Positions 51,540 through 60,415 are shown, counted from the stretch's first letter. The stretch is 64,000 nucleotides of DNA from Enterovirga aerilata (GCF_013044135.1 NZ_JABEPP010000003.1:62001-126000); one strand, 5' to 3'. Numbers and translations: made by a program. The notes: generated by a model from the sequence alone, not told the origin.

Positions 51540-53366
51540 ATGGACTTCATCGACCAGCGCGAGCTCACTTTCCTCCTGTATGACTGGCTCGGAGTGGAAG
51601 AGCTGACGAAGGCTCCGCGGTTCGCCGAGCATTCGCGCGAGACGTTCGATGCCGTCCTGGAGACGAGCCGCAAGCTCGCGCGCGAGCTCTTCGCGCCGCA
51701 TTACAAGAAGTCCGACCGCGAGGAGCCGGTCTTCCAGGACGGTTCCGCGAAGGTCCTGCCCGAGATCGGAGAGGCGTTGAAGGCCTTTGCGGAGGCGGGG
51801 CTCTTCGCCGGCTCCTTTGACGAAGCCCACGGCGGGTTGCAGCTGCCGCAGGTGATCCACTCGGCAGCGATGTCGCAGTTCTTCGCCGCGAACATCGCGA
51901 CGTCCGCCTATGCGATGCTGACGACGGCAAATGCCCGGCTGCTGACGACCTTCGGCACGCCTGCTCAGATCGAGGCCTTTGCGCGGCCTCAGATCGAGGG
52001 GCGCTGGTTCGGAACGATGTGCCTGTCCGAACCGGACGCGGGCTCGTCCCTCGCCGACATCAGCACGAAAGCCGTGCCGGACGGCCGGTCTTCGCTCGGG
52101 ATGCGCTATCGGCTTTTCGGCCGCAAGATGTGGATCTCGGGCGGCGAGCACGAGATGACGGAGAACATCGTCCATCTCGTCTTGGCCAAAACCCCAGGCC
52201 CCGACGGCCGAACCCTTCCCGGCACGAAGGGCATCTCGTTATTCGCCGTGCCGAAGCGGCTCGTTCGTCCCGACGGCCCGCTGGGTGATCGCAACGACAT
52301 CGCCCTCGCGGGCCTGAACCACAAGATGGGCTACCGGGGCACCACGAATTGCCTGCTGAATTTCGGCGAAGGCGAACGGTTTCGCCCGGAAGGAAAGGCC
52401 GGGGCCGTCGGCTACCTTGTCGGGCAGCCAGGGGATGGCCTTCCCATCATGTTCCACATGATGAACGAGGCACGGATCGCGGTCGGCCTCGGCGCAGCCG
52501 CCCTCGGCTGCCGGGGCTATCGGCATGCGCTCGACTATGCGCGAACCCGACGGCAGGGCCGGTTGCCGGGCGCGAAGGATCCGGCAGCCGCGCCGGTGCC
52601 GATCATCGAGCATGCCGATGTCAAGCGGATGCTGCTCGCCCAGAAGTGCTATGCGGAAGGCGCGCTGGCGCTGGTGCTCTACTGCGCAAAGCTCGTCGAC
52701 GAGCAGGCCGTGGCGCAGGGTGAGCGCCGCGAGGAGGTCGAGCGGCTACTCGGACTGCTCACCCCGGTGGCGAAGAGTTGGCCCTCGGAATTCTGCCTGG
52801 AGGCGAACGATCTCGCCATCCAGGTTCACGGCGGATACGGCTACACGCGCGAGTTCGATGTCGAGCAGGTCTACCGCGACAACCGTCTCAACCCGATCCA
52901 TGAAGGCACAACGGGAATCCAGGCCCTGGACCTCTTGGGCCGCAAGATCCTCCGGGAGAAGGGCCGATCATTCCGGGAGTTTCTCCGCCTGGTCGACGGT
53001 ACCGCCTCTCGGGCGGCGTGCCACGCCGACCTCGAGGACCATGCCGCAAAGCTGCGCTCGTTCTGGAGCGAGATCGACGGGACGATCGCGGTCCTGTCGG
53101 AACTCCCGACCGGCGAGGCCCTCGACGATTCCTGGGCGTTTCTGCCGGCGTTCGGGCATGGTGTTCTGGCCTGGATGCTCCTCGATCAGGCCGTCCTGCT
53201 TGCCGGAAGCTCTCGGCCGGATATCGAGCCGTCCTTCGCCGCCGCCAAGCTTTGGGCCTTGCGCTACTTCTACGAGGTGGAACTGCCGCGTGCCCGGCAG
53301 CACCTTGCATATGTCGGGCGGAGGACCGGGCTTCTATCGGGAGAGATTCCGACGGCGGTGCTGTGA
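51540..53366 (+). CDS. Acyl-CoA dehydrogenase, long form (DmdC-like)
   Basis: A 608-residue acyl-CoA dehydrogenase with an N-terminal extension and a C-terminal extra domain, the architecture of DmdC-type (3-methylmercaptopropionyl-CoA dehydrogenase) and related enzymes. The FAD/substrate segments GTMCLSEPDAGSSLADI, WISGGEHEMTENI and HGGYGYTREFDVEQVYRD are present. The catalytic Glu is E455 in NPIHEGTTGIQ. It ends the operon: receptor, GST-like, ligase, GST-like, SDR remnant, dehydrogenase. It is not paralogous in fine detail to the dehydrogenase at 14363, which lacks this Glu position. Confidence 0.93.
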   Translation: MDFIDQRELTFLLYDWLGVEELTKAPRFAEHSRETFDAVLETSRKLARELFAPHYKKSDREEPVFQDGSAKVLPEIGEALKAFAEAGLFAGSFDEAHGGLQLPQVIHSAAMSQFFAANIATSAYAMLTTANARLLTTFGTPAQIEAFARPQIEGRWFGTMCLSEPDAGSSLADISTKAVPDGRSSLGMRYRLFGRKMWISGGEHEMTENIVHLVLAKTPGPDGRTLPGTKGISLFAVPKRLVRPDGPLGDRNDIALAGLNHKMGYRGTTNCLLNFGEGERFRPEGKAGAVGYLVGQPGDGLPIMFHMMNEARIAVGLGAAALGCRGYRHALDYARTRRQGRLPGAKDPAAAPVPIIEHADVKRMLLAQKCYAEGALALVLYCAKLVDEQAVAQGERREEVERLLGLLTPVAKSWPSEFCLEANDLAIQVHGGYGYTREFDVEQVYRDNRLNPIHEGTTGIQALDLLGRKILREKGRSFREFLRLVDGTASRAACHADLEDHAAKLRSFWSEIDGTIAVLSELPTGEALDDSWAFLPAFGHGVLAWMLLDQAVLLAGSSRPDIEPSFAAAKLWALRYFYEVELPRARQHLAYVGRRTGLLSGEIPTAVL

Positions 53367-53491
53367 AGGAGGGCGAGCGACCCCGCTTCGCCCGCCGCCT
53401 CGGCAAGGCCCGGGCGCGCCGGCCGGACTTTTGTCCCGGTGGAAGTGCGCTGGTCCTGTACCGGAGCTGACGCTGCGCATCGGCAGAAATG

Positions 53492-53520
53492 GGAACGGCG
53501 CCCTGAGGCGCCGTTTCTGT
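53492..53520. terminator. Bidirectional terminator between acyl-CoA dehydrogenase and ssrA
   Basis: Stem AACGGCGCC/GGCGCCGTT with a 4-base loop, extended by weaker pairs, followed on the plus strand by a T-rich TTTCTGTT. On the minus strand it is followed by a weaker run (CCCATTTCTG). It lies between the convergent dehydrogenase operon and the tmRNA gene, so it can terminate both. Confidence 0.75.
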
Positions 53521-53524
53521 TGCT

Positions 53525-53789
53525 AGGCTTTCCCGAGCCCCGGATGGTTACGCCGCGAGGCGAACCTCACCCATGTCAACGTTGTCGTTGGCATTTGTGG
53601 ATTTGCACTATCAGGGCCGTAGCTCAGCCCAATCGCAGCCTAGCCTTTACCGCGCCCAGTCGAACCCAAGTCGCCCCCCTCAGGAACGCACCGTGCCGAT
53701 GCGCTCGTGGTGGAGGCGGCGGGAATTGAACCCGCGTCCTGAACGCCTATTCCGCTCTGCCTCTACGATCATAGTCGGGTCGCCCCGAC
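53525..53789 (-). ncRNA. ssrA: Permuted two-piece tmRNA (ssrA)
   Basis: On the minus strand the tRNA-like 3' half comes first: a T arm (GCGGG-TTCAATT-CCCGC) and acceptor strand CGCCTCC-A-CCA ending at 53708. A spacer of about 29 bases follows, then the 5' half beginning at 53678 with GGGGGCG, which pairs fully with CGCCTCC (one G-T). Next is the tRNA-like opening and the tag frame 53593-53549, encoding ANDNVDMGEVRLAA and a TAA stop. This circularly permuted order, cut into acceptor and coding RNAs by removal of the spacer, is the alphaproteobacterial tmRNA form. It rescues stalled ribosomes and marks the peptide for proteolysis. The 5' and 3' ends are approximate. Confidence 0.92.
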
Positions 53790-53795
53790 GGTCCC

Positions 53796-53824
53796 AATAT
53801 AGGCGAGACCGGCCCTGCCGCCAA
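53796..53824 (-). promoter_or_regulatory. Sigma-70 type promoter of ssrA
   Basis: On the minus strand, TTGGCG (53824-53819) and TATATT (53801-53796) are separated by exactly 17 bases. Transcription would start near 53789, a few bases before the first paired segment of the acceptor RNA. This is among the best matches to a housekeeping promoter in the window, as expected for a highly expressed RNA. Confidence 0.7.
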
Positions 53825-53839
53825 GGGCCCGTCCCGCGC

Positions 53840-54616
53840 TCAGTCGTCCTCCGTCCCGCAAGGCCAGTTCCTAGGGGCGGAGAGGCCGGCGGGCAGCTTC
53901 GTCTGGGCGGTGCCGCAGGCGAGATCGATCTGGCCCTGAGTGAGCCCGGAGGCGGCGCTCAGGTCGGCGCCGCCGAGCTGCGCCCGGTACAGATAGGCGC
54001 CCTTGAGTTGCGCACCCCCGAGATGCGCGCCGTCGAGCCGCGCGCGGGACAGGTTCGAGTAGCTGAAATCGACCTTCTCCAGCCGTGCCTTGGTGAAGTC
54101 GACCCGCGCGAGCTCGGCTTTCGACATGTTCGCGCCCGTAAGGTCGGCCTCCTTGAAATCGGAACGGTTGATCTCCGACTTCACGAAGCTCGCGCCGGGC
54201 AGCTTCGCCTTCTCGAACGCGGCGCGGCTCATCTGGGCCATGTCGAAGACCGCGTTGGCGAGCGTCGCGCCGCGGAAGCTCGTGCGCCAGCCGACGGCCT
54301 TGGAGAGGTCCGCCCCGGTGAGGTCCGCGCCGTCCAGGCGGACGAAGCTCAGCTCCGTCTCGGTCATCTTGGCTCCCTTGAGAACGGCACCGTTCAGGGT
54401 GGTCGAGGTCAGCATCGCCTTCGTCATCACCGCCCCGGTCAGATCGCTGCGGTCGAGGAGGAGCGAGGTCTTGCTGCAGCCCGCCCAGTTCACCTTCGGG
54501 TCCGGGCCGTCCCGGCACTCCGCCGCGGCGGGTGCGGCAAGGAGGATGCAGGCGCCTGCGAGGAGCGCGGCCCAGGAGTGCTCGGCCGCGGGCCGGTGGG
54601 GCGAGGTCTGGCGCAT
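53840..54616 (-). CDS. Exported pentapeptide-repeat protein
   Basis: A 258-residue protein with a signal peptide (LLAGACILLAAPAAAEC) and then a run of A(D/N)LxX-type pentapeptides from about residue 50 to 225 (for example LDGADLTGADLS, FKEADLTGANMS, LGGAQLKGAYLYRAQLGGAD). These should fold into a right-handed quadrilateral beta helix in the periplasm. Cys near both ends (ECRDG, WAGCS, DLACG, NWPCG) may form disulfides. ATG at 54616 is chosen for the signal peptide. The function of exported members is unknown. Confidence 0.88.
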   Translation of the reverse strand: MRQTSPHRPAAEHSWAALLAGACILLAAPAAAECRDGPDPKVNWAGCSKTSLLLDRSDLTGAVMTKAMLTSTTLNGAVLKGAKMTETELSFVRLDGADLTGADLSKAVGWRTSFRGATLANAVFDMAQMSRAAFEKAKLPGASFVKSEINRSDFKEADLTGANMSKAELARVDFTKARLEKVDFSYSNLSRARLDGAHLGGAQLKGAYLYRAQLGGADLSAASGLTQGQIDLACGTAQTKLPAGLSAPRNWPCGTEDD

Positions 54617-54825
54617 GTCGATCTGACCCGCTGCGGCGCAGGATGAAGTCCGGCCGCTCCTGCCCAAGACCAATACCGCCCGGACGGGCCGAGGAACAGC
54701 CGATCGGCTGCCGACGTCCTGAACTCGCTCCACGATGCTGCGCTCGGGGGAGAGCCCCCTGTCGTGGTGGCGCTTCCAAGCAGAACCCGGCCCACAGCGC
54801 CATATCGCGCCGCGGCCATAGTCAG

Positions 54826-55701
54826 CTACTCCTTGTCCGCCGCCGGGCGAGCTCGACTTCTGCGCCTCCTAGCCTGATCCGTCGCGCGTGGGACCGCCGA
54901 GGTCGCTAGCCGCTGTTCGATCTCTCGCGCCCCCGACTGCAGGGCGGCGATGAAGCTCTGCGCTGAGCGCCCACCCCTCTCGGCATACGTGCGGATCATG
55001 CACAGGCACCCCATCACACTTCCGCTCGGCCGAAAGATCGGAACGGCCGTACCTTCGAGACCTGCGTCGACCTCGCTATCAGCGATGCAGAAGCCGGCGC
55101 GCCGAATCTCTCGGAGCCGACCCCGGAACTCCGCCCATGTTCTTCCAAGCCCTGCCGCCCGGATCTCGTCAGGACAGTTCAGCATCGCGGACTTGATCTG
55201 GGAGGGAGGCAGATTGGCGAGGATGATCTTCGAGGCCGCCCCGCGGAAGAGCGGCATCGGTCGGCCGCGGCTGAACTGCGTCTCGACCGCCGAACTCTGC
55301 CATTCCTCGTGGATGCAGATAACCCGATCCGCATAGATGCTGCAGAGGATGAGGTTCACCCCCAGCCGGTCCCTCATGCTCGCCATGACAGGCCGCGCCG
55401 AGACGAGCAGGGGATCGCTCATGCGAATCTGGCGATCGAGCTGGATGATCCGAGGGCCGAGCACGTAGCGTCCGCCCTCGTCCGGCGCGATCAGACCTGC
55501 ATGCGCCAAGGCCCGAAGGTACCGGTAAGAAGTCGCTTTCGAGTAGCCGCAGCTGTGGGCGATCTCCTCGGCCGTCCAGGCCGGCCGGTCCACCGTGTAC
55601 AGTTCCAGCAAGCCCAAGACACGAGTGAGGCTGCTTCCCTCCGCTCCTCGGGTGGTGACGGTCTCGTCCGCCGGCTCCAGGTCTTCTGCGCTCTCGTTCA
55701 C
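54826..55701 (-). CDS. IclR-family transcriptional regulator
   Basis: A 291-residue regulator: winged helix (TAEEIAHSCGYSKATSYRYLRAL, about 43-65) and IclR effector domain (SRGRPMPLFRGAASKIILAN, DAGLEGTAVPIF). The N-terminal 25 and C-terminal 20 residues are hydrophilic extensions. It is divergent from the aldolase/TRAP operon across a 171-base, locally A+T-rich gap and probably controls it in response to the transported acid. Confidence 0.92.
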   Translation of the reverse strand: MNESAEDLEPADETVTTRGAEGSSLTRVLGLLELYTVDRPAWTAEEIAHSCGYSKATSYRYLRALAHAGLIAPDEGGRYVLGPRIIQLDRQIRMSDPLLVSARPVMASMRDRLGVNLILCSIYADRVICIHEEWQSSAVETQFSRGRPMPLFRGAASKIILANLPPSQIKSAMLNCPDEIRAAGLGRTWAEFRGRLREIRRAGFCIADSEVDAGLEGTAVPIFRPSGSVMGCLCMIRTYAERGGRSAQSFIAALQSGAREIEQRLATSAVPRATDQARRRRSRARPAADKE

Positions 55702-55872
55702 GCCGTTGAGCTCTCGCCAAGCATCCGCGCCATCGGTGGTCTAAGCGCGCGGTCGCGTTCATGAAACAGGTAAATTCTCAAAATATGACAATTGACGCGA
55801 AATGCATGATAGGAGATAGCGTGGCGACAAACCTCGTGGTGACGGGGTTCGGGCGCGAGAGGAGACAGTCGA

Positions 55873-56688
55873 GTGAGGCATCGTCGCGGTCTTGCGGAGC
55901 TCCGGCGCCTTGGACGGCCGGCCATCGGGACATGGTCTCAGATCGCCTCGCCCGAGGCGGTGGATCTGGTTGCCGGAGCCGGGTTCGACTTCACCGTCGT
56001 CGATTGCGAGCATGGCGCCTTTGGGCTCGAGACAGCGGAAAACTTGATCCGGGCCTGCGACGCGAACGCCATCGTCCCGATGATTCGGGCACCGAGCCAT
56101 GATCCTGGCTGGATCAGCAGAGCGCTGGACGCCGGGGCCTGTGCGGTGATCGTCCCGAACGCCCGCACTGCGGAGGAAGTCCGGGCGGCGGTTTCTGGGA
56201 CGAGGTTCGGGGCGAGAGGGCGCCGAGGCGCCTGCCCGTGCGTTGCTGCGGCCGACCAGTACACGAGAGATTGGCCCAGCTTCGAGGCGGAGCAGAACGA
56301 ACGGGATCAGATCATCGTCCTCGTCGAGACGCCCGAGGCGGTCGCCTGCCTCGAGGAGATTTGCGCGGTGGATGGTGTCGCCGCCGTCGCGCTCGGCCCG
56401 TTCGATCTGTCGGTCACCTATGGCCGTGGCGGAGACTTCCGGAACCCGGAACTGGTTGCGGCGCTGGAGCGGACCATAGCCGTGGCCCAGGCGGCCGGCG
56501 TCGCCATCATGGCCCCGATGCTCGGCATGGATCCGGCCCATGTGCGGATCCAGGCTGCGAGCTACGCGGCCAGAGGCGTCGAATTTCTCACGGTCGGCAC
56601 CGACAAGATGCTGTTCGCCGAAGGGCTGCGGACATACGCGACCGCCCTCCAGGGCGAGCGAAAAGCGGCGGTCTCGGCCGCCGCCTAG
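55873..56688 (+). CDS. HpcH/HpaI-family class II pyruvate aldolase
   Basis: A 271-residue metal-dependent aldolase of the HpcH/HpaI family, which retro-aldol cleaves 4-hydroxy-2-oxo acids to pyruvate plus an aldehyde. The catalytic His is H47 (VVDCEHGAFG) and the pyruvate-binding Arg is R72 (PMIRAPS). Metal ligands are E152 (VLVETPEA) and D178 (GPFDLSVTYG). It lacks the acyl-CoA lyase features of the CitE-like protein encoded at 18473. GTG start with GGAGA upstream. It is the first gene of an operon with a TRAP transporter. Confidence 0.92.
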   Translation: MRHRRGLAELRRLGRPAIGTWSQIASPEAVDLVAGAGFDFTVVDCEHGAFGLETAENLIRACDANAIVPMIRAPSHDPGWISRALDAGACAVIVPNARTAEEVRAAVSGTRFGARGRRGACPCVAAADQYTRDWPSFEAEQNERDQIIVLVETPEAVACLEEICAVDGVAAVALGPFDLSVTYGRGGDFRNPELVAALERTIAVAQAAGVAIMAPMLGMDPAHVRIQAASYAARGVEFLTVGTDKMLFAEGLRTYATALQGERKAAVSAAA

Positions 56689-56742
56689 GGCGAACGCGTG
56701 AGACGGGTGGGTGGAAACGGGAAGCAAAAGAGGGGAGGGACT

Positions 56743-57756
56743 ATGGGAACGTTGCATCGGAGAGCTCTGATCGCTGCGGGCGCGGCCGCAGGTCTAAGCG
56801 CGGCCATTCTGCCGAGGCGAGCGCAGGCGGCCGAGTTCACGTTGAAGCTCGGCTGCGAGCCCAATCCCGATCATCCTGTGGTAATCCAGATGATGAAGGC
56901 CGCCGAGGCGATCGGGCGCGACTCGAAAGGCCGCGTCGAGCTCAAGGTGTTTCCAGCGAGCCAGCTCGGCAGCGCGACGGACATGCTGAGCCAGGTCCGC
57001 TCGGGAGCGCTTGAATTCTACGCGACCGCCGGCATCCAGCTCGGCCAGCTGGTTCCTGTGGCTCAGATCAGCAGTCTCGGCTTCGCCTTTGAGGATTACA
57101 GCAAGGTTTGGGCGGCGATGGACGGCGATTTGGGCGCCTACGTCCAGAAGGAGCTTTCGCGTTCCTCGCTGATTGCCTTCGAGAAAGTCTGGGACATGGG
57201 CTATCGGCAGATCACCAGTCGCGACCGGCCTATCGAACGGCCGCAGGACCTCGAAGGATTCAAGATCCGCGTTCCGGTGAGTCCGCTCTGGACCTCGATG
57301 TTCAAGAGCTTTGGCGCCTCCCCTACCAGCATCAGTTTTGCCGAACTCTACAGCGCGCTTCAAACCAAAATCGCGGACGGGCAAGAAAATCCGATCTCCA
57401 ACATCCACTCGGCTCGTCTCTACGAGGTCCAGAAGTACTGCTCTCTGACGAACCATATGTGGGGCGGACTGCATTTCCTGGCCAACGCGCGGATATGGCG
57501 CTCTCTTCCGACGGACGTGCAGGAGATCGTGACGACGCGCATCAACGCGGCCGCCGTGGCGAGCCGAGCTGACACGCTCGCCGCGAACACGGAATATCGC
57601 TCGTTGCTCGAGAAGCAGGGAATGGTCTTCAACCAGCCGGACCTGGCACCGTTTCGCCAGAAGCTCACAAGCGCCGGCTTCTACAAGGAATGGCGCGAGA
57701 AGATGGGGTCCCAGGCCTGGGGGCTCCTGGAGAAGTATTCCGGCCCGCTCGCCTGA
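56743..57756 (+). CDS. dctP: TRAP transporter substrate-binding protein, DctP family
   Basis: A 337-residue receptor with a twin-Arg-like signal (MGTLHRRALIAAGAAAGLSA, cleavage after AQA). DctP features are PDHPVVIQMMKAAEAI, FPASQLGSATDMLSQVRSG, the ligand-binding Arg segment LEGFKIRVPVSPLW and SPTSISFAELYSALQTKIADG (in part). GGGGAGGGA precedes the ATG at 56743. It sits 54 bases after the aldolase gene. Confidence 0.93.
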   Translation: MGTLHRRALIAAGAAAGLSAAILPRRAQAAEFTLKLGCEPNPDHPVVIQMMKAAEAIGRDSKGRVELKVFPASQLGSATDMLSQVRSGALEFYATAGIQLGQLVPVAQISSLGFAFEDYSKVWAAMDGDLGAYVQKELSRSSLIAFEKVWDMGYRQITSRDRPIERPQDLEGFKIRVPVSPLWTSMFKSFGASPTSISFAELYSALQTKIADGQENPISNIHSARLYEVQKYCSLTNHMWGGLHFLANARIWRSLPTDVQEIVTTRINAAAVASRADTLAANTEYRSLLEKQGMVFNQPDLAPFRQKLTSAGFYKEWREKMGSQAWGLLEKYSGPLA

Positions 57757-57791
57757 CGCCGTTGCTTCCTGTTCGTGCCGGGTTAGCGTCC

Positions 57792-59651
57792 ATGACAAGC
57801 ACACTCGTATGGGAAGGTCCGAGGGCCGAGACCAAATCGTCCCTTGGCGCCTGGCTCGTCCGCTCAACGGAAGCCGTCGCCGCGATGCTCCTCCTGACCA
57901 TCGTGGCGCTTCTCGTCGCCGGGGTGGTCTCCCGATACGGTTTCGGGCGCCCGATTGTCTGGATCGACGAGGTTGCATCGATCTGCTTCCTCTGGCTGGC
58001 GATGATTGGCGCGGTGTTGGCCCTTCACCGCAACGAACACCTTCGTCTGACGCTGTTCCTGTCCATGATGCCTTCGGGGCTGCAGCGTGCGCTTAAGGCA
58101 CTCGCTCCTCTGACCGTCGCTGCTCTCCTGGCGGCGCTCCTGCTTCCGGCGGTGCACCATGCCTGGGACGAGTGGGTGATCACGTCTCCCTCTCTTGAAA
58201 TCCCAAGCACGTACCGGGTAGCGGCGATCCCTCTCGGCATCTGCGGCATGCTCGCCATTGCCCTCCGACAGGCGGTCCGTGAGGCGGGCACGCGCGACCT
58301 CGTCGCCGCCTCGCTTTTCCTCGCCGTGATCATCGGCGTCCTCTGGGTGTCGTCGCCATTCTTGGTCCGGCTAGGCAACGTCAAACTGGCGCTGTTCTTG
58401 GTCGTGTTCGTTGGCGCCTGTCTGGCGGCCGGGGTGCCGATCGCCTTCTGCTTCGCCGTCGGGACCGTCAGCTATCTGGCCTTCTCCACGCATATACCCA
58501 CCGTCGTCATGATCGGGAGGATGGATGAGGGGATGTCGGCGCTGATCCTGCTCTCGGTGCCGGTCTTCGTCCTGCTCGGCTGCCTCCTCGACACGACGGG
58601 CATGGGCAAGGCGATCGTCGATTTTCTGGCCTCGGCGCTCGGCCATGTCCGGGCCGGCATGTCTTACGTCCTGCTAGGGTCCCTCTTCGTCGTGTCCGGC
58701 ATTTCGGGCTCAAAGGTCTCCGACATGGCGACGGTGGCGCCCGCGCTCTTTCCGGAGATGAAACGGCGCGGCCATTCCCCGCGCGAGATGACAGCCCTCC
58801 TGGCGACGGGCGCAGCCATGGCGGATACGGTTCCGCCTTCCATCGTGCTTATCGTGCTCGGCGCGGCGGCCGGTGTCTCGATCGCCGGGCTCTTCACGGC
58901 CGGCTTCACCGTCGCGCTCGTGCTGTTGATGGCGCTCGCGATCCTGGCTCGCTGGAAGAGCCGGCGCGAGAACATGGCCGGCGTCCGCCGCCCTCGAGCA
59001 AGCCTGATCGGCCGGACCTTGCTCGCGGCGGCGCCCGCGCTCGTGCTGCCTTTCCTGATACGCTGGGCCGTGGCCGATGGGGTGGCTACGGCGACGGAGG
59101 TGTCCACCATCGCGGTCCTGTACGCCTTGTTCATCGGGATCGTCCTCTACGGAGGCGTAGGGTGGCGCACCTTTTACGGCATGCTGGTGGAGACCTCGGC
59201 CCTGACCGGCGCGATCCTGCTCATCCTTGGGACGGCGCTGGCCATGGCCTGGGCCATCACTCAGGCCGGCGTTGCCCAGGACATCGCGTCGTTCATGACG
59301 GGACTGCCGGGCGGATGGATGACCTTCATGGCCGTGTCGGTCGTGGTATTCCTGGTGCTCGGCTGCATCCTTGAAGGCCTGCCCGCGATCGTGCTGATGG
59401 CACCCCTCATGTTCCCGATCGCGAAGCGGCTCGGGATTGATGACATCCACTACTCCATGGTCATCGTGACAGCGATGAATATCGGGCTGATGGCGCCCCC
59501 GATCGGCGTCGGCTTCTATCTCGCCTGCCGCATCGGCAACGTCTCCCCGGACGAGGTGGTGGTAGCAATCTGGCCCTATCTCCTCGCTCTGCTTGCAGGT
59601 CTGGCCGTCATCGCAGCTGTTCCTTGGTTGTCGCTCGCCTTCATCGGCTGA
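57792..59651 (+). CDS. dctQM: TRAP transporter fused permease, DctQ-DctM
   Basis: A 619-residue fusion of the small and large TRAP membrane subunits. The first ~170 residues are DctQ-like (SRYGFGRPIVWIDEVASICF), then a DctM domain from about residue 195 with GISGSKVSDMATVAPAL, ATGAAMADTVPPSIVLIVLG and MNIGLMAPPIGVGFYLACRI. The ATG at 57792 is preferred over a longer frame that overlaps dctP. This contrasts with the unfused DctQ and DctM of the other TRAP system in the window, so the two are not recent duplicates. Confidence 0.93.
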   Translation: MTSTLVWEGPRAETKSSLGAWLVRSTEAVAAMLLLTIVALLVAGVVSRYGFGRPIVWIDEVASICFLWLAMIGAVLALHRNEHLRLTLFLSMMPSGLQRALKALAPLTVAALLAALLLPAVHHAWDEWVITSPSLEIPSTYRVAAIPLGICGMLAIALRQAVREAGTRDLVAASLFLAVIIGVLWVSSPFLVRLGNVKLALFLVVFVGACLAAGVPIAFCFAVGTVSYLAFSTHIPTVVMIGRMDEGMSALILLSVPVFVLLGCLLDTTGMGKAIVDFLASALGHVRAGMSYVLLGSLFVVSGISGSKVSDMATVAPALFPEMKRRGHSPREMTALLATGAAMADTVPPSIVLIVLGAAAGVSIAGLFTAGFTVALVLLMALAILARWKSRRENMAGVRRPRASLIGRTLLAAAPALVLPFLIRWAVADGVATATEVSTIAVLYALFIGIVLYGGVGWRTFYGMLVETSALTGAILLILGTALAMAWAITQAGVAQDIASFMTGLPGGWMTFMAVSVVVFLVLGCILEGLPAIVLMAPLMFPIAKRLGIDDIHYSMVIVTAMNIGLMAPPIGVGFYLACRIGNVSPDEVVVAIWPYLLALLAGLAVIAAVPWLSLAFIG

Positions 59652-59985
59652 TTGTTCGATCCCGGGTTTCGGTCGCGCCGGAGTGGAAGCAAAAGCGCGG
59701 TGGGCGGGTCCTGTGTGGGAGTGTCGCGCCCAGCCGGCGGATAGTCGCGGTACGTGTCGAGCTTCGACCGCTTCGGCTGGCCTGCTCCGGGACGCGCGCA
59801 GGTCCTGGCCACGGCATGCACACTTTCCGCCATCTTACGGCAGAGACCTCGCGTCTTTCGATTCAGCCCTGAAACCCTCTCGAGCCGAACCGCTGAACCT
59901 GCTTGTCTTCTGACGTTCCCAGGCTGTCGGGAGAAGATCGGCCGGTACCGGCGAGTCGCGAGCTCACCGGCAGGCCGCAGGCCGA
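59652..59985. other. Gene-poor stretch with a possible transposase remnant
   Basis: About 330 bases without a credible gene. On the minus strand (59869-59741) one frame reads GLNRKT... and then PKRSKLDTYRDY, reminiscent of the N-terminal part of IS21-type IstA transposases (GLxRKTVRKYL ... PSKLDPYRDYL). The middle is altered and there is no continuation. No inverted repeats or target duplication were seen. If correct this is an old, degraded insertion-sequence fragment. Confidence 0.3.
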
Positions 59986-60357
59986 TCAGGATGCGCTCTG
60001 TTCCCGGGCCCATCGGAAGATTGCCGCCACTAAGGCCTGGACGAGCGAGGTCTCATGCTCCGCTCCGACCTCCCCGAGCCCGCCCCCATCCGGCTCTGCG
60101 AGGATCAGCGTGGCCGCATAGGGGCCCCCCAGGGACGTGAAGCTCAACCGAAATCCGTGCAGGCGCTCCTGGCCGACGACACGATGCGCGAGGTCGAGCG
60201 CGGCATCAAAGAACTGCCGGGTCGCCAGCCGCTCTTCGATCTGCAGCGGCATCGGCGCGGCAAGCTGCGCCCAGGCCTGCCGCACCGCGCGGGCATCCTG
60301 CTCTTCGGGCGAGCCCTCCAGGCCAAGCCCGCTCGCCCCAATTCCACTCGCGATCAT
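59986..60357 (-). CDS. Hypothetical protein
   Basis: A 123-residue soluble protein with no domain I recognise. A central helical part (QIEERLATRQFFDAALDLAHRVV) and a strand-rich part (LHGFRLSFTSLGGPYAATLILAEPDG) suggest a small alpha/beta fold. It lies 58 bases downstream of the orphan substrate-binding protein gene on the same strand and may belong to that transcription unit. The Shine-Dalgarno is weak. Confidence 0.5.
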   Translation of the reverse strand: MIASGIGASGLGLEGSPEEQDARAVRQAWAQLAAPMPLQIEERLATRQFFDAALDLAHRVVGQERLHGFRLSFTSLGGPYAATLILAEPDGGGLGEVGAEHETSLVQALVAAIFRWAREQSAS

Positions 60358-60415
60358 GCCCAGGTGCTCTCCGTCCGATGGCGGCTCGATCGGCCCGCGG
60401 GCCGGTCCTTCGCGC

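Noticed and set aside
53573-54646. Plus-strand frame of 357 codons over the tmRNA and pentapeptide-repeat gene
   Set aside because: It runs antisense to the permuted tmRNA and mirrors the pentapeptide repeats, giving a false repetitive pattern (VGAAELRPVQIGALELR).
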